Shown: in pieces, positions 25,082 through 34,385 of the stretch | Position numbering within the stretch: the stretch's first letter is position 1 | How the letters are laid out: each line of letters opens with the position of its first letter | Origin: Sporosarcina trichiuri | GTDB taxonomy: Bacteria > Bacillota > Bacilli > Bacillales_A > Planococcaceae | Assembly: GCF_030406775.1 (NCBI RefSeq) | Contig: NZ_CP129119.1 | Coordinates: 1,770,001-1,834,000, forward strand | Length of the DNA stretch: 64,000 nucleotides | Direction: 5' to 3' | Notes under the pieces: model-generated | What the model saw: only the letters and a program-made list of their open reading frames with translations | Databases searched by the model: none | Told to the model about the DNA's origin: nothing | Made by a program: the position numbers and the translations under genes

Positions 25082-26380
25082 ATGAATCATCAGCAAGCTT
25101 TGCAGCACACATTCGAACATGCACGCTCCTATTTCCCGAGTCTCGGTGACACCTACAACGGGCATCCCGTCCTGTTTTTCGACAATTCGGCGGGCGCACA
25201 AGTCTCCCGGTTTGTGATCGACCGGGTGACAGATTACTACATTCACCGCAATGCCCAGAAAGGGACGATCTTCAAGCGGACTGCCGACATGCAGCAGGTC
25301 ATCGTCGAAGCGAGGCAGCTTGCGGCCGACCTGATCGGTGCAGCAGGCCATGAAGAGATCGCTTTTGGACAGAACGCAACAAATTTCTTCCATCTGTTCG
25401 CCCACCATCTCGGCCGGGACTTGACAGCAGGAGACCATATCATCATCACCGAGGCCGATCATCATGCCAACGTCAACCCGTGGCTGGAACTGGCCGAGCG
25501 CGGTATCCATGTACATGTATGGCATGTGGATGAATACGGCAGCCTGGAGATGGAGCAGTACAGGGAACTTCTTGACCTGCGGCCGAAAGTCGTCGCGGCC
25601 GGCTGGGCGTCGAACGCGACCGGCACCGTCCATCCGATGAAGGAGATTGCACGGCTCGCCCATGAAGCGGGCGCACTCGTCGTCGCAGACGGCGTGCAGG
25701 CGGCAAGCCACCTGCCGATGGACGTGAAAGAAGCGGATGTCGATTTCGCTGCGTTCTCGACGTACAAGATCTTCGGTCCCCACATGGGATTCGGATATTT
25801 CAACCGCAGCCATCTGGAACGGCTGGACGGCTGGAAGATCCGGAAAGAGCTCGAGCAGGACGCCTATTTCTTCGAAGTCGGCTCCCAGAATCATGAAGGC
25901 ATCGAAGGGTTCATCGGCAGTACGGAATACTTGGCACAACTTACACGGGACGCCGAAGCGAACGGCCTGTCCCTCGCCGGCACTCCGTTCGCGGATGCGT
26001 CACCCGGACGCCGCAGCACAGCCGGGGCGATGCACTTCGCCCAGCTCTACGAACAGCAGCTGACGTCCTATTTCCTGAAGCGCCTCCAGGAAATCCCGGG
26101 TGTCATCCTGTACGGCCGCCCGGCAGAGGAACCGGCCGGCCGCCTGCCCGTGTTCGCTTTCAATATCGAGGGGATCGGCACGGATGCACTCGGACAGGCG
26201 CTGAATGACGCAGGCGTCGAAGCCCGCACAGGCAATTACCTGGCCATCTCCCTCATGGAGCGGCTCGCCGGGCCGTTCGGCGGCGGAGCGCTCCGCATCA
26301 GCCTTGTCCACTACAATACGATCGAGGAGATCGACCGGTTCTTCGGAATCCTGGAGACGGCACGTCAGAAGTTGACTTGA
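25082..26380 (+). CDS. Class V aminotransferase, cysteine desulfurase-like
   Basis: A 432-residue PLP enzyme. The PLP lysine is K229 in [12 protein letters not shown], with the cofactor aspartate D203 in [10 protein letters not shown] and [11 protein letters not shown] near 125-134. This fits the SufS/CsdA-like class V group that also contains isopenicillin epimerase-like enzymes; a clear catalytic cysteine loop (RxGxHCA) near the C-terminus is missing, the corresponding region reading [11 protein letters not shown], so desulfurase activity is doubtful. It is a single-gene unit with a strong bidirectional terminator. Confidence 0.82.
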   Translation: MNHQQALQHTFEHARSYFPSLGDTYNGHPVLFFDNSAGAQVSRFVIDRVTDYYIHRNAQKGTIFKRTADMQQVIVEARQLAADLIGAAGHEEIAFGQNATNFFHLFAHHLGRDLTAGDHIIITEADHHANVNPWLELAERGIHVHVWHVDEYGSLEMEQYRELLDLRPKVVAAGWASNATGTVHPMKEIARLAHEAGALVVADGVQAASHLPMDVKEADVDFAAFSTYKIFGPHMGFGYFNRSHLERLDGWKIRKELEQDAYFFEVGSQNHEGIEGFIGSTEYLAQLTRDAEANGLSLAGTPFADASPGRRSTAGAMHFAQLYEQQLTSYFLKRLQEIPGVILYGRPAEEPAGRLPVFAFNIEGIGTDALGQALNDAGVEARTGNYLAISLMERLAGPFGGGALRISLVHYNTIEEIDRFFGILETARQKLT

Positions 26381-26386
26381 AATACG

Positions 26387-26424
26387 AAAAAGCTTCCATC
26401 CGCAAGTGGGATGGAAGCTTTTTT
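26387..26424. terminator. Bidirectional terminator between convergent genes
   Basis: AAAAAGCTTCCATCC and GGATGGAAGCTTTTTT form a perfect long stem with a 7-nt loop. Confidence 0.95.
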
Positions 26425-26431
26425 CGATTCA

Positions 26432-27856
26432 TCATTTCCCGCAGCATTTCTTGTATTTCTTCCCGCTGCCGCAAGGACATGGGTCGTTGCGGCCCGTTTT
26501 CTTGGAAGGTTCGCGGCCAGCTGCAGGCTGCACGGATTTCGGTGCCAGTTCACTCAGCTCCCGCGGAGTGTAGCCCCGGTTCTCGATCATCCGGACCGTA
26601 TTGGACACCTGGATGGCGGCCGGCATGATCCGGTTGATGCTCTCCTCGGTCAGCGGGCCGGCCGATTCCATGAGGCGCACCGCCGCCTGCATGAAGTTCG
26701 CATGCCAGACGGACAGGTCCTTCATATACGTATGCAGGATGCGGTCGATCTGCATCTGCGGGACGTGCTGCTCGAGGAACAGGCGCTCCAGCTCTTCGAT
26801 TTCCGGGGTGCGCTCGATATACCCGGAATCCGCATAGCGGAGAAGCTGTTCTTTCGGCGGCTCGAAATACGGCTTGCCGTAGATCTCCTTGAAGAATTGG
26901 TCGGGATCGATGTGCACGAGTTTCGGCCCGAGGAAATGCCCGTTCCTGACGAAGATGACATCCTCCTTCAGGCTCGCTTCGATTCCGGAAGATGCCACAA
27001 GTGCAAGCAGATCGTCTGCAGACAGTGTCTTGCCGTTCTGTTCGCTGTACAGCGAGGCGACATGCTCGGCCTCGGCAAAACCATACAGATTGACCATCGC
27101 CCGGATGTACTGTTCGAGTTCCTGCTCCTCTTCGGAGAGGGCGGCCGGTTCAGCCGGAGCGGCTTCTGCAGCGGTCTCTGGCGCGATACGCCGGACAGAC
27201 GGCTCCTCCGCTTCGGAGTCCCGGTACGGATCGCTGAGGATCGTATGGTTGTCGTGATCGATCTTGTCCCACTCCGTCTTGCCGTATTTGATGGTCTTCA
27301 GCATCCGGTTGATATGCTGCTTGTCGTACCAGCGCCAGCCATTGCTCCGCGCCCAGGCGAGCATATGATCATGCTCCGGGTCGGCCGGATTCCGGATCGT
27401 CTCCAGGAAGGCTTCGAATCCGGGCGGTCCGCCGACGTCCTCGGGCGGCGCCTCCCCTTCTGCATCGAGCAGAGTCGGGAATCCGAAGTGGTAGTCGTCG
27501 ACGATCTCTTCCAGCTCGACTGCAAACCGCCAGCCGTCGCCGAGGTCATATTCGTAGATGAATTCTTTGAATTCTTCGATGTACGTATCGATTTTGAGAC
27601 GGGTCGGCTGTTTCGGCTTGAGTTCCTTATTGCCTTTCAGCTCGTCGCGCCGGACAGGGTTGTCCGTGATGCACAATCCGCCGACAATGATTTCGAAGAA
27701 GTGATACGGGCTGTCCGTGTAATAGCTTCGGAAGTTGGTGACGTGCTGGATGGTCGAGTGAAGCCGGTTGAATGTCGCGCCAGCCGGCATGACCACCCGC
27801 CGCCAGACGGGTTCAGGCATATCGAGCATTGTAAATTTCAGGATGTATGATTTCAT
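26432..27856 (-). CDS. Plasmid pRiA4b ORF-3-like protein with C-terminal SEC-C motif
   Basis: A 474-residue protein. Residues 1 to about 190 match the pRiA4b ORF-3-like domain ([20 protein letters not shown], then [11 protein letters not shown]), the middle is helical with an acidic alanine-rich linker (about 225-245), and the C-terminus ends in a zinc-binding SEC-C motif, [19 protein letters not shown]. The start ATG 27856 follows GAGGTG. SEC-C motifs often accompany proteins acting on nucleic acids or on secretion factors; no specific role can be assigned. Confidence 0.85.
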   Translation of the reverse strand: MKSYILKFTMLDMPEPVWRRVVMPAGATFNRLHSTIQHVTNFRSYYTDSPYHFFEIIVGGLCITDNPVRRDELKGNKELKPKQPTRLKIDTYIEEFKEFIYEYDLGDGWRFAVELEEIVDDYHFGFPTLLDAEGEAPPEDVGGPPGFEAFLETIRNPADPEHDHMLAWARSNGWRWYDKQHINRMLKTIKYGKTEWDKIDHDNHTILSDPYRDSEAEEPSVRRIAPETAAEAAPAEPAALSEEEQELEQYIRAMVNLYGFAEAEHVASLYSEQNGKTLSADDLLALVASSGIEASLKEDVIFVRNGHFLGPKLVHIDPDQFFKEIYGKPYFEPPKEQLLRYADSGYIERTPEIEELERLFLEQHVPQMQIDRILHTYMKDLSVWHANFMQAAVRLMESAGPLTEESINRIMPAAIQVSNTVRMIENRGYTPRELSELAPKSVQPAAGREPSKKTGRNDPCPCGSGKKYKKCCGK

Positions 27857-27931
27857 AGTGGCACCTCGAGTCAGTACTGATAGTTTTCCCTTTACGTAGT
27901 GTACCACAACCGGTCAACCTGCCGGGAGCAC

Positions 27932-28666
27932 CTATAGGACCGCTTTGACGAGAAGCTGCACGAGCAGTCCGATGATGACGAGACGCAGCAGCACCCGGAC
28001 ATGCACCGGATTGAGCTTTTCTGCGATCCGCACACCGAGTTGGGCCCCGGAGAGCGAGCCGATGACGAGCGCGATGGCGGCCGGCCAGATGATCTTGCCC
28101 ATATAGATGTAGCTGACAGCTGCGCCGAAGCCGCTGGAGAATGTCGCAAGCCGCATGAAGCCGATGGCCCGCAAGTACGAAACACGGAGATGGTTGAACA
28201 GGAACAGCAGCAGCGTCCCCTGGCCCGGCCCGAACAGGCCGTCATACAGGCCGACGCCGATGAAGCCGAACACCCCGCTGCGTTTCGGCTGAAGGGCCGC
28301 CGTCCCCGAAAAGTCGGCTTTCGAGAGGAAAGATGTGAAGAATGCGCCGATCAGCAGCACGATGGCGATATGGAATAAGGTTTTATCCGAAATGTGGGTC
28401 GCGAAGACGCCGCCGAGGACGCCGCCGGTCAGCGACACAGGCAGGATCCACCAGGACTCACGGAGGGTGATCTGCTTTTTGAGCAGCACGGTCAGGAATG
28501 TCGAGAACGAGCTGACCGTTGTCGATATTTTACTGGCGCCGATAGTGGAGTGGATCGGAAAGCCCATCAGGAGCATGGCGGGCATGGTGATCAGCCCGCC
28601 GCCGCCTGCGAGCGTGCCGAGCGTCATGGCGACCATCGCTGTGATGGAGAGAAGAACGTATTCCAT
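27932..28666 (-). CDS. TSUP (TauE/SafE) family anion exporter
   Basis: A 244-residue membrane protein with about seven helices and the duplicated TSUP signature: GTLAGGGGLITMPAMLLMG in the first half, GLYDGLFGPGQGTLLLFLF in the second. TSUP proteins move sulfite, sulfoacetate or other organosulfur anions. The ATG at 28666 has GGGG nine bases upstream; a longer frame is less likely. A 17-bp palindrome lies 57 bp upstream. It may act in sulfur export, but the window shows no linked sulfur gene here. Confidence 0.88.
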   Translation of the reverse strand: MEYVLLSITAMVAMTLGTLAGGGGLITMPAMLLMGFPIHSTIGASKISTTVSSFSTFLTVLLKKQITLRESWWILPVSLTGGVLGGVFATHISDKTLFHIAIVLLIGAFFTSFLSKADFSGTAALQPKRSGVFGFIGVGLYDGLFGPGQGTLLLFLFNHLRVSYLRAIGFMRLATFSSGFGAAVSYIYMGKIIWPAAIALVIGSLSGAQLGVRIAEKLNPVHVRVLLRLVIIGLLVQLLVKAVL

Positions 28667-28722
28667 AGGTTGTCGCCCCTTTCTTCTTCCAGTATACGCC
28701 CGGCCGCTCAATAAGGAAATTC

Positions 28723-28739
28723 GATAGTTATTAACTATC
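28723..28739. promoter_or_regulatory. GATAGTTATTAACTATC palindrome, possible operator
   Basis: Eight-base arms GATAGTTA/TAACTATC around a single central base, in the AT-rich gap between the TSUP gene and the adenosyltransferase-like gene. Size and symmetry suit a MarR/TetR-type dimer site controlling the TSUP gene, but a short hairpin cannot be excluded. Confidence 0.45.
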
Positions 28740-28765
28740 CTGATAATTAATTCTTATATCACAAG

Positions 28766-29326
28766 TCATGGCCTTTCAGCCGTTTGCGTCTGTGCGGAAG
28801 ACTTCTTTTTCCGGATCGGGTACGATTTGCTGACGAATGGGATTTCATCGACATGATGAGATTTGTTGACATAGACCGCCATGACGAACAGGACATTCGC
28901 CATGAGCTGGGCAAAGTCGAACAGGATATCCGGCACGTCCCGCTCGAGTGAGACTTTGTGCAGTGCGCGGACCGATTTCTTCGCCTCGCTTCGGCAGACG
29001 TGCAGCACGGTTGCAGCATGGGTGCCTTGCGGGAGGACGAACTGTTCGACAAGGTCACCGAGTTCGCCGACGTAGTCATCGTACAGTCCGCTCAGCTTCT
29101 CCAGGTCTTCCGGCGTGATGGCAAGCTTGCCACGGACGGACCCGTTCAGATGGTAGGCGAGCGGCTGCAGCCAGCGGAGGTCGGTGTGGACTTTTTCGAC
29201 ATCCTCCGTCAGTGAGAGGGCTTCGCCGATCCGTGTAGTCAGCGAATCGGTGCGGATTTCAAAATCGACCGTCGATGCGGATTCCCGCATGAACGGGTAG
29301 CAGATGTAGCGCATGTCTTTTTTCAT
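28766..29326 (-). CDS. Cobalamin adenosyltransferase-like (PduO-type) protein
   Basis: A 186-residue helical protein. The segment EQFVLPQGTHAATVLHVCRSEAKKSVRAL matches the core of PduO-type ATP:cob(I)alamin adenosyltransferases, whose conserved arginine falls in CRSEAKK. The usual N-terminal ATP motif TGDxGxT is not present; the corresponding region reads FEIRTDSLTTRIGEAL. It may therefore be a divergent or inactive relative. CAGGGA precedes the ATG. It is followed by the palindrome before the TSUP gene and has no cobalamin-biosynthesis neighbours. Confidence 0.65.
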   Translation of the reverse strand: MKKDMRYICYPFMRESASTVDFEIRTDSLTTRIGEALSLTEDVEKVHTDLRWLQPLAYHLNGSVRGKLAITPEDLEKLSGLYDDYVGELGDLVEQFVLPQGTHAATVLHVCRSEAKKSVRALHKVSLERDVPDILFDFAQLMANVLFVMAVYVNKSHHVDEIPFVSKSYPIRKKKSSAQTQTAERP

Positions 29327-29383
29327 TAGATATCCCTGCTTTCCTAGTCTTTCGGCCAGTATATCATACTAAGTGATAGGAGA

Positions 29384-29412
29384 TTGACAGGATGGTTGGT
29401 GCCTTGTACATT
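29384..29412 (+). promoter_or_regulatory. Promoter of the GNAT gene
   Basis: TTGACA (29384-29389) and TACATT (29407-29412) with 17-bp spacing, 83 bp upstream of the ATG. Confidence 0.5.
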
Positions 29413-29495
29413 TAAGGAAGTATTCAGACAGTTCACCAGGTACAACGGCGGAACTGGATGATTGCCAGAGAGAGACATACAGGGGGAGAACGGGC

Positions 29496-30329
29496 ATGCT
29501 GACAGAAGAACAGCTCACCGCCATCCGGCAGCTGCAGGAGGTTTGTGAGACGCACGACGGCGTGGAAATGAAGCTGAATTGGGATATGCTGAAAAGCCGC
29601 AAAGGCGATCAGGAGGACTTTTTCATATGGAAGGACGGAACGCTCATCGCCTATCTGGCATTATATGCATTCGGGTCGACGGTGGAAGTGTGCGGAATGG
29701 TGCTGCCACAGGAGCGCCGGCACGGCCATTTCACCCGTCTGTGGGAAGAGGCGCAGGAGGCCATCCGTGCCGGCGGATTCAGGAAAGTGCTGCTGAATGC
29801 ACCCGGTGAATCGCGTTCCGCCAAAGGCTGGCTTGCGGGACAGCCCTGCAGCTATTCATTTTCCGAATTCCACATGCAGTGGGCGGAACAGCCGGTCGGC
29901 GACAATCCGGGAATTGCCATGCGGCTTTCGGAGCCGGCCGACAAAGCATTCGAAGTGGAGCTCGATGCCGAAGCGTTCTCACTGACCGCTGCAGATGCCG
30001 AGCACTATTACGAGGAACGTCTGGCCCGGCAGGATGAACGCCGCTACATCATCGAAGCGGACGGAAACCCATCAGGCAAGATCCGGGTCGCCCGGAGTGC
30101 TGGTGAATCATACATCTCCGGATTCGCGGTCGCATCCGGCCTGCGCGGCCAAGGGATCGGCGGGGAGGCACTGCGCTGGATCTTGCAGCACGAAGCGCCG
30201 ACCGGCAACACGATCTGCCTGGACGTCGAAACCCGCAACGCCAATGCGCTGAAGCTGTACGAGCGTATCGGATTCGAACGCAAACAGCAGCAGGACTACT
30301 ATGAAGCGGCACTGCCATTCATCCAATAA
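29496..30329 (+). CDS. GNAT family N-acetyltransferase
   Basis: A 277-residue protein with two GNAT-like halves. The N-terminal half (residues 40-125) contains MVLPQERRHGHFTRLWEEA, a degenerate acetyl-CoA loop. The C-terminal half has the canonical acetyl-CoA motif SGLRGQGIGGEALRWIL followed by LDVETRNANALKLYERIGF, the usual motif B. Only the C-terminal half looks able to bind acetyl-CoA. The substrate is unknown. GGGGGAG precedes the ATG. Confidence 0.88.
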   Translation: MLTEEQLTAIRQLQEVCETHDGVEMKLNWDMLKSRKGDQEDFFIWKDGTLIAYLALYAFGSTVEVCGMVLPQERRHGHFTRLWEEAQEAIRAGGFRKVLLNAPGESRSAKGWLAGQPCSYSFSEFHMQWAEQPVGDNPGIAMRLSEPADKAFEVELDAEAFSLTAADAEHYYEERLARQDERRYIIEADGNPSGKIRVARSAGESYISGFAVASGLRGQGIGGEALRWILQHEAPTGNTICLDVETRNANALKLYERIGFERKQQQDYYEAALPFIQ

Positions 30330-30345
30330 TGAAGGAATACGCGCA

Positions 30346-30380
30346 AAACAGCTCACCCCGTTGGTCCGGGTGAGCTGTTT
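30346..30380. terminator. Terminator after the GNAT gene
   Basis: AAACAGCTCACCC pairs perfectly with GGGTGAGCTGTTT; T-tracts are short on both sides. Confidence 0.75.
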
Positions 30381-30419
30381 CTTATACAATCAGGTGACGG
30401 ACAGCTGCCCCTTATTCTT

Positions 30420-30722
30420 TCAAGACAGCCAGAATGCGAGGACTAACAGGGTCCAGCAAGTGATCAGGCCGCCCCCGAGCACTGTGGCCGACAGCATGAA
30501 GAAATAGATGAATGACGTCCGGTGCTCATAACTTGCAGTCCGCCAGATGATCAGCACCGATGATATGAACAGCAGAACACTCAGCAAGGAGATGCCGATC
30601 AAGTAATAGACTGCTTCCACAGCAGGCAGCCACTCGTTCATCCAATAGGCCAGATCTTGTCCGTCCTTGCTAAGAACAGCGCCTCCGATGAATAAGAGAA
30701 TCGCGATGATGTATGTCTTCAT
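30420..30722 (-). CDS. Small membrane protein of unknown function
   Basis: A 100-residue protein with three predicted membrane helices (about 3-20, 38-60, 70-98). ATG 30722 follows AAGGGG; the longer frame runs back into the preceding gene gap and is unlikely. It resembles no family I recognise. It lies 62 bp downstream of another small single-pass gene, on the same strand, and may belong to the same unit. Confidence 0.6.
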   Translation of the reverse strand: MKTYIIAILLFIGGAVLSKDGQDLAYWMNEWLPAVEAVYYLIGISLLSVLLFISSVLIIWRTASYEHRTSFIYFFMLSATVLGGGLITCWTLLVLAFWLS

Positions 30723-30784
30723 AGCTGATCGCCCCTTCCCTGCCGTCCGGCTGAATAATCTGTAGGGAACGGCATTCCATAGGT

Positions 30785-31183
30785 TCATTTCTTCACCCCG
30801 CCAATCGGCAGGATCGGATGGATATCTTGATATAGATCTCCGCCCCAGCTGCCGTTGGATACCGCCGTGCATGCGTCGTCGTCACACGTAAACCCATACG
30901 TGTCTTTATCCGTGACAATTGCGATTTCATAACTGTAAACGGATGACGGATCTCCTGAATTGAACCGGTCCACCCCTTGCTTCACGGCATAGACTGTCTC
31001 TTTTGCCGCGATAGCTTTGTACTGTTGGCTCTCCAGTACCATCATCGTCATTTCGCCTAGGATTGCCTGGTCTTCGATGTCGGGCGCGAAGGATCGGAAT
31101 ACATACCGGTCCGCCAGCAGATAGACGATGGACACAATGCTTGCATACAGCAGCACGGACAGAATGATCGTTGACTTCCTCAC
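30785..31183 (-). CDS. Hypothetical membrane-anchored protein
   Basis: A 132-residue protein with one N-terminal helix (about residues 4-24) and an extracytoplasmic domain containing a paired-cysteine turn TCDDDACTA. A GTG start at 31183 is chosen because AAAGGAG lies nine bases upstream; an ATG ten codons earlier has no such site. Function unknown. It follows the broken substrate-binding-protein gene by 48 bp. Confidence 0.6.
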   Translation of the reverse strand: MRKSTIILSVLLYASIVSIVYLLADRYVFRSFAPDIEDQAILGEMTMMVLESQQYKAIAAKETVYAVKQGVDRFNSGDPSSVYSYEIAIVTDKDTYGFTCDDDACTAVSNGSWGGDLYQDIHPILPIGGVKK

Positions 31184-31231
31184 ATCTTCCAGCTCCTTTC
31201 CCTTCCATTTCACTGACTGATCAAGGATGCG

Positions 31232-32395
31232 TCAATCCATCTTCCGGATCGGTGTAAAGCCCGATTTCTTCACGAGTTCCTGGCCTTCCTCGGACAGGAT
31301 CCACTCGATGAAACGGCCGGTTTCCGGATGTTCGGTGTTTGCGGTCACTGCGCAGATTTCCTGGGTGTATGGATACGTACCAGCACGGATTTCGTCATCC
31401 CCGGGATCTACCCCATCCACCTGCAGCAGTTTCACTTTCCTTTCCTCCACAAGCGGCTGCACCGTATTCCGGTACGAATAGCCAAGCGCGGCCCCCCTGT
31501 TCTGATATTCCGAGAGCTGGCCGACCCAGCCGTGTGAAAACGGGGTGACCGGCTCTTCATACGGAGCAGTCAGCGGCTCTCCGTCCATCACCTGCTCCAT
31601 CTGCAGCTGGCTCCTGGAATCGGGTTTGCGCTGATATGCAATGATGGCCTTCTTACGGCCGCCGACGTCAGACCACTCCGTGAGCTATCCGCTGTAGACG
31701 GAGCGGATCTCTGCTTCACTCAGACTGTCCACCGGATTCCTGTGATGAACGTAGAAGACGAACGCTTCCTTGACGATGGGTGTGCAGGTCAGCGCCACTC
31801 CTGCCTGCTCCGCTTTCTTCAGCTGCTGTTCCGTCGGCGGCGGTGCAAAGATGATATCCCGCTCGCCTGTGATCAGCCGGTGATAAGCATAACGGGGATG
31901 CTCATACAGCACCGTGCTGTCTCCCGAGAATTTCGTGTAGTCCCCTTCCGGATAGACGGCCCGGACGAACGCGGCATACATCGGGAAGTACGCCGGTGCG
32001 CCGTCCAGCTTCGGCAGCGTCCCGTCCAGTCGCAGCGACGATCCGCTGTCGAGCTGCACAGTTTCCGCAAACGGATTGGAAGTTTCGTACAAAAGGGGAT
32101 CCGCTTCCTCTGCAGCCGTGGGCAAATTTCCCTTATAGAAATCCTGTACCGGCACGAAGCCCGTAATCAGCAGGGACGCGGCAGAGATGCCCAGGAACCA
32201 GAGAATCCGGTCCCAGCGGGTGAAATACCGATTGAGCAGCAGGATCAGGCCGACCGCCACGAATGCAGGAGCTGTCATGGCAAACGGAATTGCATAGGGA
32301 GTCCCGTTCATCAGTAAGAGCAGGACGGCAAATATTGTGAATATGGACAGGCAACAGACAGCGAAGACGACGAAGAATAACGCTATGCCAATCAA
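31232..32395 (-). pseudogene. PstS-like substrate-binding protein gene interrupted by an in-frame amber codon
   Basis: One continuous reading frame of about 387 codons broken only by TAG at 31685-31687. The N-terminal part has three membrane helices, then a type 2 periplasmic-binding fold (SSLRLDGTLPKLDGAPAYFP, GERDIIFAPPPTEQQ). The break falls in the family motif EIRSVYSG-stop-LTEWSDVGG, where relatives carry a lysine, so an AAG to TAG change is likely. The rest (RKKAIIAYQRKPDSRSQLQM, then EEGQELVKKSGFTPI) continues in frame. The first codon is uncertain: TTG 32395 abuts its AGAAAGAGG. Either a recent pseudogene, a base error, or readthrough. Confidence 0.8.
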
Positions 32396-32413
32396 CCTCT
32401 TTCTAGTAACTTT

Positions 32414-32431
32414 TAGTGTATTATTACACTA
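32414..32431. promoter_or_regulatory. TAGTGTA-N4-TACACTA inverted repeat upstream of the broken gene
   Basis: Perfect 7-bp arms around four AT bases, 18 bp upstream of the first possible start of the substrate-binding-protein gene. It may be an operator. Confidence 0.4.
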
Positions 32432-32461
32432 TTAGTAATCGGAGTCAAGAGTGATTCGGCT

Positions 32462-32708
32462 AGAATGGCGCTCGCTTGCGGCTCGATTCCTGCAAGACCC
32501 TGTGCCCGCGGCTGCGCTCGTTGGCAAAATACACGCCAGGCCGCGCAGAAAACCGGCAATCCAGTCCTTTCCACGTGCCATATCGGACAAATTCTGTGAA
32601 GTATCGGACGTTTCATGTGAAGTATCGGACACTTCCCCCGAGTTATCGGACAAAACTTGTGAACTATCGGACACTTCGCCGAATTTGTCGGCATCTGGAA
32701 ACAATTCA
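32462..32708 (-). repeat. Composite repeat module 1 with 21-bp-period array B
   Basis: The left half (32462-32580) begins GAATGGCGCTCGCTTGCGG and contains GCGCAGAAAAC and CCTTTCCACG. The right half is an array with TATCGG at 32581, 32602, 32623, 32644 and 32665 and TGTCGG at 32686, exactly 21 bp apart, ending in the leader (ACAATTCA). The same order of blocks recurs in module 2. Confidence 0.88.
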
Positions 32709-32713
32709 AGGCC

Positions 32714-32922
32714 TGAATGGTGCTCGCCTGCGGCTCGTTTCCTGTCAGATCCTCATGCACGCGGCGTCTCCCTTTCGCCAAAACAAATGTAAATGGCGCG
32801 CAGAAAACGAGCAAGCCAGCCCCTTCCACGCGGCCGTATCGGACACTTCCCCCGACTTATCGGACAGAACTTGTGAACTATCGGACACTTCGCTGAATTT
32901 ATCGGCATCCTCGCACAATTCA
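32714..32922 (-). repeat. Composite repeat module 2 with 21-bp-period array C
   Basis: It begins GAATGGTGCTCGCCTGCGG, includes GCGCGCAGAAAAC and CCTTCCACG, and ends with TATCGG at 32837, 32858, 32879 and 32900 plus the leader. It has two units fewer than module 1. The two modules form a diverged tandem duplication filling the 580-bp gap between the broken gene and nupC. Confidence 0.88.
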
Positions 32923-32937
32923 CCTCCGCCGAAACGC

Positions 32938-32967
32938 GAAAAAGCACCCGCGCACAGCGGGTGCTTT
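32938..32967 (-). terminator. Terminator of nupC
   Basis: AAAGCACCCGC pairs with GCGGGTGCTTT; on the minus strand it is followed by TTTTTCG. Confidence 0.85.
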
Positions 32968-32978
32968 CCTACGTGTAG

Positions 32979-34208
32979 TTACATGAACATGCCGGCGATC
33001 GTACCGCTCATCAGGTTGGCGAGGGTACCGGCGAGAACGGCTTTGAAGCCGAGTTTTGCAACGACCGCCCGCTGGTTGTCAGCGAATGCCGTCATGCTCG
33101 CAATCAGGATCCCGAGTGATCCGATGTTTGCGAATCCGCACAGCGAGAATGTCAGGATGGCAACCGTCTTCTCGGACAGGGCATCGATCATCGGCTGAAA
33201 TGCTGTGAACGCAACCATTTCGTTCAAGATCACTTTCTGGCCGAGCAGGTTGCCCGCTGTCATCGCTTCCGACCAAGGGACTCCCATGACGAAGGCGAGC
33301 GGCGAGAAGATATAGCCGAGAATCTGTTCGAGCGAGATATCCGGATGGCCGAACCAGCCGCCGATCCCGCCGAGGATCCCGTTGACCATGGCGAGCAGGG
33401 AGATGAAGGCGATCAGCATGGCGATGATCAAGCCCGCCATCTTCAGTCCTTCCGCAGCCCCTTTTGTCACGGCATCGATCGCGCCCGGTTTGACGCCGCC
33501 TTCCCCGATCATTTCCTTCGGGGCTTCATCGACCGCATTGACCGGCACTTCCGTTTCCGGAATGAGGATCTTGGCGAACACGAGGCCTGCCGGCGCTGCC
33601 ATGAAACTTGCCGACAGCAGGTAGTTGATCGGAATCCCGAGTGCGGCATACGCGAGCATCGTTCCGCCCGCGACAGAGGCGAGTCCGCCGACCATGACTG
33701 CGAACAGCTCTGAACGGGTCAGCGTCTTGATGTACGGCTTGATGATGACCGGTGCTTCCTGCAGCCCGAGGAAGATGTTCGACGCTGCGGTCAGCGATTC
33801 CGGCTTGCTCGTACCGAGAAGTTTGGCCAGCCCTCCGCCGATGATCTTGACGAAGAACTGCATGATGCCGAAGTGGTACAGCAGCGAGATGAGTGCGGTG
33901 ACGAAGATCGCCATCGCCGCCACCCGGATGCCGAAGATGAAGCCTGTCGGTGCGGACGAATCCGCCAGACTGCCGAAGACAAAAGCGAGTCCTTCATTTC
34001 CGTAATGGATGATGTTCTGGACGCCGCCCGAGAACTTCTCAATGACCGCCCGGCCGCCTGAGGACTTCAGGACAAGGTAGCCGAACAGGATCTGCAGCAC
34101 AACGCCAATTCCGACGAGGCGGTAATTGATTTTCCGCTTGTTATCCGAGAGCAAAAAAGCTATGAACAGGATGACCAGGCATCCGAGCAGGCCCGTTAAA
34201 ATATTCAT
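32979..34208 (-). CDS. nupC: Concentrative nucleoside transporter (CNT family)
   Basis: A 409-residue membrane protein with NupC/CNT landmarks: GFIFGIRVAAMAIFVTALIS, IFLGLQEAPVIIKPYI (the conserved QE and P loop), SAAPA-like SFMAAPAGLVFAK and CGFANIGSLGI near the C-terminus. It takes up nucleosides with sodium or protons. AGAGGAG precedes the ATG. A LacI-type operator lies 37 bp upstream and the regulator gene is divergent, so expression should respond to a product of nucleoside breakdown. Confidence 0.94.
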   Translation of the reverse strand: MNILTGLLGCLVILFIAFLLSDNKRKINYRLVGIGVVLQILFGYLVLKSSGGRAVIEKFSGGVQNIIHYGNEGLAFVFGSLADSSAPTGFIFGIRVAAMAIFVTALISLLYHFGIMQFFVKIIGGGLAKLLGTSKPESLTAASNIFLGLQEAPVIIKPYIKTLTRSELFAVMVGGLASVAGGTMLAYAALGIPINYLLSASFMAAPAGLVFAKILIPETEVPVNAVDEAPKEMIGEGGVKPGAIDAVTKGAAEGLKMAGLIIAMLIAFISLLAMVNGILGGIGGWFGHPDISLEQILGYIFSPLAFVMGVPWSEAMTAGNLLGQKVILNEMVAFTAFQPMIDALSEKTVAILTFSLCGFANIGSLGILIASMTAFADNQRAVVAKLGFKAVLAGTLANLMSGTIAGMFM

Positions 34209-34244
34209 CAGATTCTCCTCTTATCAATGACATGTACGATGATG

Positions 34245-34258
34245 TGTAATCGGTTACA
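34245..34258. promoter_or_regulatory. LacI-type operator upstream of nupC
   Basis: TGTAATCGGTTACA, an inverted repeat with central CG typical of LacI-family sites. It matches the other two operators of this cluster (34353-34370 and 39867-39884). Confidence 0.75.
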
Positions 34259-34352
34259 TATAACTTACCACACGGTAATTAGGAGCGTCAATAACAAATA
34301 TGTGACATACTATTGGTCTTCCATTGAAACTTGTTCCTGTACTTGGTATATT

Positions 34353-34370
34353 TGTGTAAACGATAACACA
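34353..34370. promoter_or_regulatory. LacI-type operator before the regulator gene
   Basis: TGTGTAAACGATAACACA, ending one base before the GAGGAG ribosome binding site of the LacI-family gene. Its position suggests autoregulation. Confidence 0.7.
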
Positions 34371-34385
34371 TGAGGAGACCGGACA

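Noticed and set aside
26411..27850. A 479-codon plus-strand frame opposite the SEC-C gene.
   Set aside because: Antisense shadow; the minus-strand product has two recognisable domains and a good start.
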